Assembly: GCF_002608075.1 (NCBI RefSeq)
Contig: NZ_LAHA01000013.1
Location: forward strand, 107,409 to 171,408
Length of the DNA: 64,000 bases
Direction of reading: 5' to 3'
Source: Nostoc linckia z4
GTDB lineage: Bacteria > Cyanobacteriota > Cyanobacteriia > Cyanobacteriales > Nostocaceae
The position numbers and the translations under genes were made by a program. Positions 45,884 through 55,706 of the stretch are shown here, piece by piece. The notes below the pieces were generated by a model that was given only the letters and a program-made list of their open reading frames with translations, was not told the origin of the DNA and made no database searches. Position 1 is the first letter of the stretch. Every line of letters starts with the position of its first letter.

Positions 45884-47383
45884 ATGAAGCGTCCATCGTT
45901 TCGATTGCGAATTGCCTTATTGTCTGCGGGTTTAGCTGGAAGTGCATTAGTTGGGTTTGGTGCAGTTTCTTGGTTTCAGATTTACGAGGCTAAAATCAGT
46001 CGCCTTGATGCAGAACTGTTAAATCAATTAATGCGGGCAAGTCGTCCGCCGGAACGTCCCCCTGAAGTAGAACGATGGCAACGCTACGAAGACTCATTAA
46101 CCCATAGCTTAGGAACAAATACAAAGACTCCGGTTGCAGTGTTAGTGCTGGATACCAACAGCAAAACTGTTTACCAATCCCACCAAGTGCAAGCTGACTT
46201 CGACTTGAATCGTGTGTTGCTTGGACAGATAGAGTTAACACCTCTGCCACCTCCCCTGAATAGAGAACGACCCCCAATACCTGAAAATCCAAATCGCAAT
46301 CGACCTTTGCTTCCCCCACGCCCGCCTCAATTTGTCTCGCAGCACACAACAACAGGAACGTGGCGGATTGGGGCAGCTAGATTTCCCAATGGTCAAGTTG
46401 CTATTGCCGTTAGTCTACAAGCCGTCAATCAAGAGATGGCAACTATTCGCAATATCTTTGTTGTTTCAATTCCAGGGGCGCTGTTGCTAGTTGCTGTTGG
46501 TGCATGGGTAGTTGCTGGTAGTGCCTTGCGTCCCATCCATGAATTAACAAGCGTTATTCAACAAGTAACCGTCCAAGGATTAGATCGGCGAATTCCCATT
46601 GGGACAACGGATGTTGAATTTGTAGAGTTGATTCGCGTATTTAACCAAATGTTGGAACGCCTAGAACGCAGTTTTACACAAGCTTCTCGCTTCAGTGCTG
46701 ATGCTGCTCACGAACTGAAAACCCCACTCACCATTCTCCAAGGCGAACTAGAACGAACGCTACAACAAGTTGAACCTGGATCGGAAGTGCAACAGCGCTT
46801 AAGCAACCTTTTGGACGAAGTGGGTCGTTTAAGCAGCATCATGCGAAAACTTTTGCTGTTGTCTTTAGCAGATGCAGGACAAATGAGTTTGTATTTGGTT
46901 GCAGTGGATATGTCTGAATTGCTGATGGAAATGGTAGAAGATGTAGAACTGCTGTCTCCCCATTTGAGGGTGCAAAGCAACATTCCTCATGGTCTCAAGG
47001 TACAGGGCGATCGCGATCTCTTGATTCAAGTCCTGCAAAATTTATTAAGTAATGCCATTAAATATAATCTTCCCAACGGTTGGATAGAAATTCAGGCTTA
47101 TCAAACTCAAACAAAGCTGCATATCAAGATTATTAACGCATCCAAAGATATTCCAGCCAGCGATCGCTCCCGGCTTTTTGACCGCTTTTATCGTGGCGAT
47201 CGTGCCCACACCCGCAAAGTCGAAGGAATCGGACTCGGACTGAGTTTAGCCCGTGAAATTGTCCGGGCACATGGTGGCGACCTGATCCTTGATTCAACAA
47301 CATCTATGGGTCAAACGGCATTTACCCTGACTTTGCCGCAATATACTTTGGTTAAGGGAAATCCAAAAATAAATTCCGTTTAA
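45884..47383 (+). CDS. Membrane sensor histidine kinase
   Basis: 499 residues. First membrane helix at about 8-30, a periplasmic sensing region of about 155 residues with a Pro-rich part (PPPLNRERPPIPENPNRN), a second helix at about 190-212, a HAMP domain, the phosphorylated His in DAAHELKTPLTILQGE near residue 275, and an ATPase with N box NLLSNAIKYN and G boxes GIGLGLSLAREIV. The signal is unknown; the periplasmic domain shows no recognisable fold. Confidence 0.93.
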   Translation: MKRPSFRLRIALLSAGLAGSALVGFGAVSWFQIYEAKISRLDAELLNQLMRASRPPERPPEVERWQRYEDSLTHSLGTNTKTPVAVLVLDTNSKTVYQSHQVQADFDLNRVLLGQIELTPLPPPLNRERPPIPENPNRNRPLLPPRPPQFVSQHTTTGTWRIGAARFPNGQVAIAVSLQAVNQEMATIRNIFVVSIPGALLLVAVGAWVVAGSALRPIHELTSVIQQVTVQGLDRRIPIGTTDVEFVELIRVFNQMLERLERSFTQASRFSADAAHELKTPLTILQGELERTLQQVEPGSEVQQRLSNLLDEVGRLSSIMRKLLLLSLADAGQMSLYLVAVDMSELLMEMVEDVELLSPHLRVQSNIPHGLKVQGDRDLLIQVLQNLLSNAIKYNLPNGWIEIQAYQTQTKLHIKIINASKDIPASDRSRLFDRFYRGDRAHTRKVEGIGLGLSLAREIVRAHGGDLILDSTTSMGQTAFTLTLPQYTLVKGNPKINSV

Positions 47384-47386
47384 AAC

Positions 47387-47423
47387 ATTGACTGTTGACT
47401 GTAAAGCGTCAACAGTCAACAAT
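47387..47423. terminator. GTTGACTGT/ACAGTCAAC hairpin between convergent genes
   Basis: Arms at 47394-47402 and 47412-47420 with nine-base loop, in the 69-bp gap between the kinase stop and the stop of the convergent small gene. Member of the dispersed GTTGAC family and possibly used as a terminator. Confidence 0.55.
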
Positions 47424-47452
47424 CTTGTATGTGAGTCCCTACATCTTCAAAC

Positions 47453-47770
47453 TTACCTTGCTCTCGATCCTGCTTGCTGGAGTAACGATCCAAGTTGCTG
47501 TACTTTTGCTGCGACATCAGCAGGGAGATCTGCCGCAGCTCCTCTTGTATCCTCACCTAAGTCAATGAGGATTCTAGAAATAGCCGCAGTATCCCGGCTT
47601 TGGATAGCTTGTTTGAGTTCACCCAAGTCTTCGGCAATGTCATTACCTTCAAGCTTTTGCTGCCAAGCATCAATAATGGCTAAGGCATCATTCTTTTGAA
47701 TTTTGCTTAGATCTTGTTGCAAAGCAGCAATGGTGGTTTCGAGATTGACAGATTGAATTGGATTAACCAT
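47453..47770 (-). CDS. Small helical protein of unknown function
   Basis: About 105 residues, start MVNPIQSVNLETTIAALQQD at 47770, supported by AAGGA seven bases upstream. Predicted all-helical, soluble, with heptad-like Leu/Ile spacing, Asp/Gln-rich, and no Cys, His or Trp-rich sites except one Trp. No family recognised. The interval 47771-48213 contains the TA-flanked repeat and no gene. Confidence 0.7.
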   Translation of the reverse strand: MVNPIQSVNLETTIAALQQDLSKIQKNDALAIIDAWQQKLEGNDIAEDLGELKQAIQSRDTAAISRILIDLGEDTRGAAADLPADVAAKVQQLGSLLQQAGSRAR

Positions 47771-47962
47771 GAGAAATTCCTTTGTTGAGTTGATATTGGT
47801 TGAACAAAATCGCAACTCTCCCACACCCCCTTAATATTTCTCAATGTCATAGCTGAAATCTTCATTCTTAAGGCATACACAGTGGGCATAATCGATGACA
47901 TTATCAATTGTGTTCTATTTAACAATCAAGATTTCAAAGTCAGGTGACATAACATTCAACAT

Positions 47963-48094
47963 TAGACCTCTTGCAAAAGTAACTTTTGCTCATAGGGGGG
48001 AAAGGGAAAAGGGTTTTTATTTGCCCTTTCCCCGGTTGGTGAGCTTGTCGAACCATTACCCCTTACCCTTTTCCCCACTTCTGTTAGAAGTCTA
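47963..48094. repeat. Second copy of the TA-flanked MITE-like element, with an insert
   Basis: Same ends and interior as 36481-36590. Between CCCTTTCCCC and CCCCTTACCC it carries an extra GGTTGGTGAGCTTGTCGAAC stretch, itself an imperfect palindrome found as a separate dispersed repeat. TA on both sides. Confidence 0.65.
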
Positions 48095-48213
48095 TTCATC
48101 AGTCAACCACTGACTAGTGTTATCCTTTTGTTGGTATATTTTTAACTTTACGGGACAGATGTTGCAGCACAAGATTTTAGCTGATTCATACTAGGAGTGG
48201 GGATACCAAGGCT

Positions 48214-48873
48214 ATGTCTACAGAAAACCTCACGCGTATCTTATTTTCTAACTGGCAACGCACACTCCAGCCTTTTGACGTTGATGAACTAGCGGCTGAT
48301 AAAGCTTTTAATCAGTTGATTACAGCTTACTCTAGCAGCGATCGCCATTACCACACGGCTAAACACATTCATCGCGTCCTCAATATGATTGAAATTTTGC
48401 ACGGTTACACCAATAACCTAACTGCCGTTCAATTTGCTGCCTGGTTTCATGATGTGGTTTATGATACTCAGGCTGAAGATAATGAACAAAAAAGTGCTGA
48501 CTATGCCGTTGAATTGTTGAGTAATTTAGGTATTTCAGAAAGTACTATCGCTACTGTGAGCCGCTTGATTTTGAACACTAAAAATCACCAAGCTACGATA
48601 GATGATTTCGATAGCCAAGTCTTACTAGATGCAGATTTAGCGATTTTTGCTGCTAGTCCAGTTGATTATGCAGAATACGCCTATGGTATTCGCCAGGAAT
48701 ATGACTGGGTATCAAAAGCGGAGTACATTGCAGGACGACGCCAGGTTTTAGAAAAATTTTTAAAGCGATCGCATATTTACTTTACGCCTTTAATGTTGGA
48801 GTTTGCCGAACCATTCGCCCGCAGTAATATTCACGAGGAAATTAAATATTTAGCTTCAGGATATAGTTTTTGA
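48214..48873 (+). CDS. HD-domain metal-dependent phosphohydrolase
   Basis: 219 residues. Predicted metal ligands: RHYHTAKHI, AAWFHDVVYD (the HD pair) and LLDADLAIFAAS (late Asp). This is the group of predicted HD phosphohydrolases of about 200 residues found in many bacteria; likely substrate a nucleotide or small phosphoester, not determined. Monocistronic. Confidence 0.82.
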   Translation: MSTENLTRILFSNWQRTLQPFDVDELAADKAFNQLITAYSSSDRHYHTAKHIHRVLNMIEILHGYTNNLTAVQFAAWFHDVVYDTQAEDNEQKSADYAVELLSNLGISESTIATVSRLILNTKNHQATIDDFDSQVLLDADLAIFAASPVDYAEYAYGIRQEYDWVSKAEYIAGRRQVLEKFLKRSHIYFTPLMLEFAEPFARSNIHEEIKYLASGYSF

Positions 48874-49594
48874 TTAAAGCTATGTAATGACTTGTGAAAT
48901 TTTTATTTCTATTGTAAGTGCCCTCGCAGTTTCTAATTCTCTACTGAAATGTTTATTGCTCCATCATTTCATGATATCGATCGACTCTTCTTTCTTCTAT
49001 GGTGAATAGCCCTGGACTTTGAGGGTTTGTGAATATTATGCAAAATCTATTGACAATGTATTGATAAATATCATAATAATTAGGTGATTTTGCCGCCTTA
49101 ATGACAATTTTAAGTGTTCTTACCTCAATCGGTCGATCGGCTAGTGGTCTATCGCATTAATTATGATGCGTAATCAAATTTCTAAATTGGTAACTCATCA
49201 AAATTAATGATCTCTGGAAAAAGCTTGCAACATTTAATTACAAACTTAATCACAGAATTTATTTGTCTAATTTTCATTGAATTATGTGATTTTGGTATTG
49301 CTGAATCAAGATGTAAAAAAGTAGGGAAAAGTTTAGCAATCCTTGTCTCCCTATGGCAAAAGCAAAATCATAGTCCAATTGAATAACGTCCACATATTGC
49401 ATGAGTTGTGAAAACTCAATTTTTGACAACTAATCAGCAAGTATCTAAATTTTTTGTCTAAAAACTGCATTTTCCCAGCTTGGTTAAAATTAACCACCGT
49501 CACTCCATTAAGGTGATGAGTTTATGGCTAACCAAACTAAATACATTTGGCATTACTCCCTGACTAACAAAAAATAAGCACAGGAGAAAAAATC
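48874..49594. other. Long interval upstream of the FG-GAP/RTX gene
   Basis: About 720 AT-rich bases with no frame of coding quality and no recognised repeat. It must contain the promoter of the large secreted protein gene; AGGAG stands directly before that start. Confidence 0.5.
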
Positions 49595-52438
49595 ATGGCT
49601 AATTCATCATTCAACCTCTCTGACCTAAATGGTAAAAATGGCTTTGTCATCAACAGCATTGCTGCAAATGAGGGCTTAGGTTACAGAGTCAGCAATGCAG
49701 GGGACATCAATAACGATGGTATTGAAGACCTGATTATTAGGGGAAATAGCAAAAACTATGTGGTATTTGGGAAAACAAATCTTGGCAGTGTTGGCACTTT
49801 CAACCTTTCATCTCTAAACGGCACTAACGGCTTCACTATTAATAATTCAGGTTCTCCAGTTAGCAATGGAGGGGACATCAATAACGATGGTATTGATGAT
49901 TTACTGATTTTTGACGGGAGAGAAGTGTATGTAGTATTTGGAGCGACAAATCTGGGCGGTAGCGGCACTCTTAATTTTTCGTCAGTTAATGGCACTAATG
50001 GTGTTGTGATTAGTATTTATGGTGAGGATATTTCACTCAGCTATTCTGAAGATATCTCACTCAGCAATGTAGGGGACATCAATGGTGATAGTATTGACGA
50101 CCTGATTTTTAACAGCGTTTTTACCTTCATCACCCCAGACCGGGAAGCCAATGTATTTGATGTTAATTTTAGCTCTGTGGTGTTTGGGGGAAGTAATGTA
50201 GGGAGTAGCGGTAGGTTCTTAAATTCTTTCGATGGCACTAATGGCTTCTCCAGCCAAAATACCAGATTCAGCAAAGTAGGAGACATTAACGGTGATGGCA
50301 TTGATGACTTGATTGTTAATGGTAACCGTGTAGTCTTTGGGGCGACGAACATAGGTGGTAATGGTTACTTTGATTTATATGATAATAATGATGGCTTTTC
50401 CATTACTAGCTCCACCGTTTATCCCTTCTTCATTAATGCCAAAGTAGGGGACTTCAACGGTGATGGTATTGACGACCTGCTCGTTGGCTCACTTGAGCAA
50501 ACCTATGTAGTATTTGGTGGAAAGAATCTGGGCAGTAGCGGCACCCTGAATCTCTCAGACTTAAATAGCACTAATAGCTTCGTCATTAATGGTAAGAGCG
50601 CTAATAACTTCGCCTTTATTAACCCTTCAGGATACCAAGTCAGCAATGCAGGAGACATCAACAATGATGGCATTGATGACTTGATTTTTGGTGAGAGTAG
50701 TGCTGACCCCAACGGCAAAACTGATGGTGGGCAAACCTACGTAGTGTTTGGGGGGAAGAATTTGGGCAGTAATACCCCCCTCAACCTCTCAGAGTTGAAT
50801 GGCAGCAATGGGTTTATTATTAATGGTATCAATGCGGGCGATCGCTCAGGTACCTCAGTCAGCAAAGCGGGAGATATTAACTTCGATGGTGTTGATGACT
50901 TAATTATTGGCGCACCTGAAGCCGACCCCAACGGTAATACCAATGCTGGGCAAAGTTATGTCGTCTACGGTAATGCTGCCCCTACCCTCGACCTCAACGG
51001 TACTAGTTCAGGTACAAATTATGCTGCAACTTTTAATGGCACTCCTGTAGCTGTTGTTGATACTACCAAGCTCACCGTCGGTGACACTAACACCTCTACT
51101 CTCAAGCAAGCTACCATTACCATTACTAACCGCCAAAATGGCACAGCTGAAAGTCTCACTGCTAACACCACTGGCACCAGCATCAGTGCAACTTACAACA
51201 CTACTACTGGCATCCTTACCCTTAGTGGTACGGATACACTAGCCAATTACCAAAAAGTTTTGCGGACGGTAACTTACAACAACACTGCTGCAACTCCCAA
51301 CACTACTGCCCGAATTATTCAGTTTGTTGTCGATGACGGACAAGCTCACAGCAATACTAGTAAAGTTACTACTACTACCCTGAACCTGACAGTTACTCCA
51401 CTCAATCTCATGGGAACTGCTGGTGCAGATACTCTGGTCGGTTCCGTTGGTAACAACATCATTGATGGTAAAGCTGGTAACGATATCCTCACAGGCAACG
51501 GCGGTCAAGATAAGTTTATTATTCGCCGAGGTGATGGCAATGATACCATTAACGATTTTGGTGGTGTCGGTAAAGGCACTAACCCATCACAGGCGGTAAT
51601 TGCCAATGTTGATACGCTGCAATTTATGGGATCGGGATTAACTGCTCAAAATCTGCTGTTGACTAAAAATGGTAACAACTTAGAAGTTACCTTTGAAAAT
51701 GTTTCTAATACTAAAGTCACTCTGAAAAACTTTCAGTTAGAAAACCTGGATAACCTGAAAGCTTCCGGAAGCAGACCAGCCATTGGCAATATCCTGTTTG
51801 ATGGTCAAACTAGGATCGTTGACAGTTTTAATGTCCTTGATGCCAACTCTAGTGATACGACCATCGGCATCAAGAACACGGTGACTTTCCTCAATGACCT
51901 GAATAACAATCTTATAGGTTTAGACAACTCCGCTGATGTCATCAATGGTCAGGGGGGTAATGACAAAATTGATGGTAAAAGTGGCAACGACTTACTGCGT
52001 GGTGGTAATGGCAATGATAGTCTCATAGGTGGTGTAGGCAACGATAGTCTTGTCGGCGGTGCTGGCAATGATGTTCTTACAGGTGGTGCGGGTGCTGACT
52101 ATTTCGTTTACAACACCAATACTGCCTTTGTTAGTTCTGCTGTTGGTCAAGATACTATTAGTGACTTCAACCGCTTCCAAGGTGACAAGATTATCCTAGA
52201 TAAGACTACTTTCACTGTTATTACTTCTGCTGTAGGAATCGGTTTTAGTAATGCGAGTGATTTTAAAGTCACTACTAGTGGCGCAACCACCACAGCAAAA
52301 ATTGTCTACAACCCTGTGACTGGACAGTTGTTTTACAATCAAAATGGCAGTGCTGCTGGTTTTGGCAGTGGTGGTCTATTTGCCACCCTTAGTGGTGTCA
52401 CAACATTGACAGCATCAGATTTTGTGGTGCAAGCATAA
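49595..52438 (+). CDS. Secreted FG-GAP repeat protein with C-terminal RTX calcium-binding repeats
   Basis: 947 residues. Residues about 1-460 are seven or so FG-GAP repeats, a beta-propeller as in integrin alpha: NAGDINNDGIDDL, then YVVFGxxNLGSSGTLNLS, alternating. The calcium-like loops DxNxDGxxD are clear. A spacer domain (about 465-600; Thr-rich, immunoglobulin-like) leads to RTX nonapeptides (GGNDKIDGKSGNDLL, GGAGNDVLTGGAGADYF near 790-850) and a hydrophobic C-terminal end. No N-terminal signal peptide, so secretion by a type I (TolC-type) exporter is expected. AGGAG precedes ATG. Likely cell-surface or adhesion protein. The propeller DNA repeats are still similar. Confidence 0.88.
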   Translation: MANSSFNLSDLNGKNGFVINSIAANEGLGYRVSNAGDINNDGIEDLIIRGNSKNYVVFGKTNLGSVGTFNLSSLNGTNGFTINNSGSPVSNGGDINNDGIDDLLIFDGREVYVVFGATNLGGSGTLNFSSVNGTNGVVISIYGEDISLSYSEDISLSNVGDINGDSIDDLIFNSVFTFITPDREANVFDVNFSSVVFGGSNVGSSGRFLNSFDGTNGFSSQNTRFSKVGDINGDGIDDLIVNGNRVVFGATNIGGNGYFDLYDNNDGFSITSSTVYPFFINAKVGDFNGDGIDDLLVGSLEQTYVVFGGKNLGSSGTLNLSDLNSTNSFVINGKSANNFAFINPSGYQVSNAGDINNDGIDDLIFGESSADPNGKTDGGQTYVVFGGKNLGSNTPLNLSELNGSNGFIINGINAGDRSGTSVSKAGDINFDGVDDLIIGAPEADPNGNTNAGQSYVVYGNAAPTLDLNGTSSGTNYAATFNGTPVAVVDTTKLTVGDTNTSTLKQATITITNRQNGTAESLTANTTGTSISATYNTTTGILTLSGTDTLANYQKVLRTVTYNNTAATPNTTARIIQFVVDDGQAHSNTSKVTTTTLNLTVTPLNLMGTAGADTLVGSVGNNIIDGKAGNDILTGNGGQDKFIIRRGDGNDTINDFGGVGKGTNPSQAVIANVDTLQFMGSGLTAQNLLLTKNGNNLEVTFENVSNTKVTLKNFQLENLDNLKASGSRPAIGNILFDGQTRIVDSFNVLDANSSDTTIGIKNTVTFLNDLNNNLIGLDNSADVINGQGGNDKIDGKSGNDLLRGGNGNDSLIGGVGNDSLVGGAGNDVLTGGAGADYFVYNTNTAFVSSAVGQDTISDFNRFQGDKIILDKTTFTVITSAVGIGFSNASDFKVTTSGATTTAKIVYNPVTGQLFYNQNGSAAGFGSGGLFATLSGVTTLTASDFVVQA

Positions 52439-52503
52439 TTTGTCTAGAATAGGAAACTCCAAGCTTGGAACAAAAAAACTAAGCTTGGAAGATTTAGCAT
52501 TTA

Positions 52504-53241
52504 TTAACGTCTGCTACCACCACGATGAGGTGCTTCAGTTTCTTCTTGTTTTGTTTTAAGTGCAAATACTTGTTGATGCTGTGGCTGTTGAATTTTTTGC
52601 AGTGCGAATTGGGCACGGGTACGAACTCCAAGATCTGCATCTGTATCTAATATTTGCTGGAGTCGCTCTTTAATACGTAACGCTGGATCTGGTAAGGTAA
52701 TTGCCATCGTTGTTGCTAGTGCTTCTAAACTCGTGACTACTGCATAGCGCACCACCCACTCTGGATCTTCAGAAATTAATAGTAATGCCTCTATTACCTG
52801 AATCTGCACAGATTCTATTTTTTCTGATGGTAGTTGGTACCAGCGCAATGTTCCTAGTCCCCTGGCTGCGGCGCGCCGCACACTCAAGGAAAAATCAGTT
52901 TTTGCTGCTTCTAGCAAAGTGTCCAGGGCCCGTAAATCTCCAATTCCTGCCAAGGCGCGAATTGCCCAGGCTCTAGCGCCATAGTTGTAGTCATCAATTA
53001 GTTGCAATAACGGTGCCACTGCGGGTTCTCCCATGGCAATCAATCCATCTACCGCCGCCACCGCAGCCCCTGGATTATTGTAGCCTAAAGCTGCAATCAA
53101 GGTGGGCACAGATTCTTCTATACGCGCCGCTGCCAACTCTTGAACTGCATCTAACAAGCGATCTGAAGAATCTGCTTGTTCCACAGCACGAATCAATATC
53201 CGAGCCAGTTCACTGTTATCCATATCAATTTCACGAGTCAT
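52504..53241 (-). CDS. cpcF: Phycocyanin alpha-subunit bilin lyase subunit CpcF
   Basis: 245 residues of HEAT-like repeats. With CpcE it attaches phycocyanobilin to Cys84 of CpcA. Family wording: ALGYNNPGAAVAAVDGLIAM, YNYGARAWAIRALAGIGD and VRRAAARGLGTLRW. It lacks the NHCQGN motif of the isomerizing lyase PecF, so I prefer CpcF. It is separated from cpcE by 150 bp containing a strong hairpin (53289-53334), so it may be read at a lower level. No clear ribosome-binding site; a second ATG lies at 53223. Confidence 0.88.
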   Translation of the reverse strand: MTREIDMDNSELARILIRAVEQADSSDRLLDAVQELAAARIEESVPTLIAALGYNNPGAAVAAVDGLIAMGEPAVAPLLQLIDDYNYGARAWAIRALAGIGDLRALDTLLEAAKTDFSLSVRRAAARGLGTLRWYQLPSEKIESVQIQVIEALLLISEDPEWVVRYAVVTSLEALATTMAITLPDPALRIKERLQQILDTDADLGVRTRAQFALQKIQQPQHQQVFALKTKQEETEAPHRGGSRR

Positions 53242-53288
53242 TATTAGTCAGCCAATTGTAGCTTAAGTTATCCGTAGTTTGCATTATG

Positions 53289-53334
53289 TATAAACCCCCT
53301 AAACCTCTTTTTTCGGTTTATTCGGGGGTTTATA
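53289..53334 (-). terminator. Strong hairpin between cpcE and cpcF
   Basis: Outer arms TATAAACCCCC (53289-53299) and GGGGGTTTATA (53324-53334), inner arms TAAACC (53300-53305) and GGTTTA (53315-53320), loop of nine bases. No long T-run follows on the minus strand, so it may attenuate, or protect the 3' end of the transcript, rather than stop all reading. Confidence 0.7.
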
Positions 53335-53391
53335 CTGTAAAAACATTTTATTTTTAAGTATTAATCACAACTGATGACTCAGGAATCCTGA

Positions 53392-54237
53392 CTACAACAA
53401 CGAGTCCATCAAATTCATCACTTTAATAGCACCTGCGGATAAAGTGGTTGTTGCTGTGCCCTTGACTTGATGTTCCAGTAATCCTTTGAGGGAGATGAGT
53501 TTGAGGCTATTTTCTGCCAAGGTCTCGGCTATGGCTTCAGCTGCGGGTAGATACCCAATGGCTCCCAAGTCTGCTAACACAGCTCGACGCAATTGCAGTT
53601 TTTCACCAGCCAAAGCCTTTATCAAGCGTTCTCCATAAACTGGTTCTTGGGTTAACTGATACATAGCTCGTGCAGCTGCATATTGCACCAGTTCTATGGG
53701 ATGCTCTAAAAACGGTTCGATGGCAGAAATCGATTCAGTAGCCTGCAAACTCCCCAAAGCTTCGATAATTGCATCGTAAGGTTGCGATAAATCTGGCTGC
53801 TGTGGTTTTAGTCGCCCTTGCTGCAAACCTGCTTTTAATAGCTCCATCAGTGGAGGAATACAAACCGGATCGCCTAGCATATCTAAAGATTGGGCTGCTG
53901 CTTCCCGGACATAAAAATCTGAACAGTTTAAACAAGCAATTAAAGGTTTTACTGCGTGGCGATCGCCAATTTTACCTAATGCTCTAGCTGCGTTCCGTCG
54001 CAGAGGATATCCACCTTCTGGTGTCCTGTCGTCTTCATCCTCTAGGGCTTGGATTAATAGTGTAACCGCAGCTGGTTCGCATATCCGAAACCTACCCAAC
54101 CACCAGGCGGCATAAAATCGCAAACCTAAATCTGCGCTTTGGAGATTTGCAATTGCTTGGTCTACTGTTAGCTGTTCACCTCCAGGTGAATCCCCTGGAG
54201 GTGATAAATCTTCAAATTTCTGCGGATTGGAATTCAT
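53392..54237 (-). CDS. cpcE: Phycocyanin alpha-subunit bilin lyase subunit CpcE
   Basis: 281 residues of HEAT/PBS-lyase repeats: LTVDQAIANLQSADLGLRFY, AAWWLGRF, GGYPLRRNAARALGKIGDR, FYVREAAAQSLDMLGDP and LVQYAAARAMYQLTQEPVYG. Partner of CpcF. The start overlaps the 3' end of cpcD by 26 bases, indicating coupling with the linker genes. PecE is a close relative; the phycocyanin context and missing pec genes favour CpcE. Confidence 0.9.
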   Translation of the reverse strand: MNSNPQKFEDLSPPGDSPGGEQLTVDQAIANLQSADLGLRFYAAWWLGRFRICEPAAVTLLIQALEDEDDRTPEGGYPLRRNAARALGKIGDRHAVKPLIACLNCSDFYVREAAAQSLDMLGDPVCIPPLMELLKAGLQQGRLKPQQPDLSQPYDAIIEALGSLQATESISAIEPFLEHPIELVQYAAARAMYQLTQEPVYGERLIKALAGEKLQLRRAVLADLGAIGYLPAAEAIAETLAENSLKLISLKGLLEHQVKGTATTTLSAGAIKVMNLMDSLL

Positions 54238-54493
54238 CAGAAGGAGGATTACTCTGTTGGCTATCTGTTTTTGTCTCAGAATTCAATGGCTCAATACTAA
54301 CTATTTTGCCACCCAAGCGAGCAATCCGCCGCATTTCTTGACTCATCCGATTATCAGGTACGATGATAAATAAGCTGGCACTAGAACGAATCGGATAGTT
54401 GATTGTTTGGGTTTCTTCACTTTGGCGCAAACCAACTACTTCATAGCGGAAGTAGCGACTACTAGTTCTACCACCAATAAATTGTCCAACCAT
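54212..54493 (-). CDS. cpcD: Small rod-capping linker CpcD
   Basis: 93 residues. CpcD domain: TSSRYFRYEVVGLRQSE, YPIRSSASLFIIVPDNRM and MRRIARLGGKIVSIEPL. It caps the distal end of the phycocyanin rod. It is about ten residues longer than usual, with a Ser/Gln/Asp-rich tail in the overlap with cpcE. Preceded by the linker gene with a 213-bp gap holding only a degenerate repeat. Confidence 0.9.
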   Translation of the reverse strand: MVGQFIGGRTSSRYFRYEVVGLRQSEETQTINYPIRSSASLFIIVPDNRMSQEMRRIARLGGKIVSIEPLNSETKTDSQQSNPPSDEFQSAEI

Positions 54494-54706
54494 AAATCAA
54501 TTTAAAATTCATTTCAAAATTTTTTATTAGTTATTTGTCAATAGAGGGGAGTCGGGAGTTTTGAGAAAATACTTTGCCTTGTTGGGGCTAAAATTTCTGA
54601 CTCTACTCCCTACTCCCTACTGCTTACTGCCCCCCGAAGGTGGCTTCGGTCATTTGTTCTTTGTCCTTGTTGGTTAAAAATAATCAACGACCAATAACCA
54701 ATGACT

Positions 54707-55576
54707 CTAAAGTGGCTTGACGCTGGCGATTTTACCACCTTGTTTTACTACTCTTTGGAAGTAGCTAGATAGCTCTTCATAAGGTAGGATTACCGCTTGA
54801 TTGACACGACGTGTTTTAGGATATCCAGCTCCAAAAACTCCTGCTACTTCAATGCGGTAGAGTCTACCTTCTTTACCAAAGGTTCCTGCGCCGCCGAAAG
54901 TGCTGTTGGGGGTAACGCCTTTGGTGGGAGCAACGTAGGCAAAGCCTGAGGGGCCACCAGAGGGAGGAATCACTGCTGATGCTGCATTACGTCCTAATTC
55001 GCTAGCCAAACGAGAGGATTTACCTTTGAGTTGGGAGCGATCGCTGCTGGCATACCCACGATATAGTTGGAATATCCGGCTAAATCCTACAGTTTTCTGG
55101 CCTGTTTGAGTTTGGAACCCGCGATAGTATGGCACAATATTTTCCCCAAAGTTGGCTTGATACTCTGGCGAATCTATATATGAATCAATGTCAGCATCGT
55201 AGCCCTTATTTTGGTACAAATCTAAGTGATAAACCACATCAGACTCATCGTAAGGGGCACGACCCAACAAATGTTTGTAGTTCAGCTCAATGACGCGGGT
55301 TTGAAAATTGTCGTAGAAAAATTTCTTTTTGTACAGTTCTGATTTAGCTACTTGACGCACAAACTCTTGGACAGTGATTTTGCCATCGCGCAAAATAGAT
55401 TCGGCACTGATGAGGCGGTCAGCGGCCAATATATAATCATTGCCTAACAACTGACGATATACGGCAGAAATTACTCTTTGTATCTCTTCTTTAGTCGCAT
55501 TTGGACGCAATTCCAAAGGGGCGCTATCAATAAAAGGTTCTGTTCCCAGACGGGACGCTGCTGTTGTAATCGCCAT
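54707..55576 (-). CDS. cpcC: Phycocyanin rod linker (CpcC/CpcI type, 289 residues)
   Basis: N-terminal PBS-linker domain (about 18-150: [60 protein letters not shown]), Ser/Gly-rich joiner, and a C-terminal CpcD-like domain (about 235-289, ending [10 protein letters not shown]). It links phycocyanin hexamers within a rod. Two such genes in a row is the layout of the inducible cpc operons of chromatically acclimating Calothrix/Fremyella (cpcH and cpcI there), which supports, but does not prove, a similar role. Confidence 0.92.
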   Translation of the reverse strand: MAITTAASRLGTEPFIDSAPLELRPNATKEEIQRVISAVYRQLLGNDYILAADRLISAESILRDGKITVQEFVRQVAKSELYKKKFFYDNFQTRVIELNYKHLLGRAPYDESDVVYHLDLYQNKGYDADIDSYIDSPEYQANFGENIVPYYRGFQTQTGQKTVGFSRIFQLYRGYASSDRSQLKGKSSRLASELGRNAASAVIPPSGGPSGFAYVAPTKGVTPNSTFGGAGTFGKEGRLYRIEVAGVFGAGYPKTRRVNQAVILPYEELSSYFQRVVKQGGKIASVKPL

Positions 55577-55706
55577 CTGTAAAATTCTCCTTCAGTAATA
55601 CCTAATTCGCATTGGTCAGGGTAACGAACAATAGGAAATTGAGAGTAATGAAATTCTCTACCTAATCGCTACTCTCTACTTCCTATTCCCCGATCCTATT
55701 CTTTAC

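Noticed and set aside
52504..54237. PecE/PecF instead of CpcE/CpcF
   Set aside because: No NHCQGN motif in the F subunit, and the cpcB/cpcA subunits are phycocyanin, not phycoerythrocyanin.
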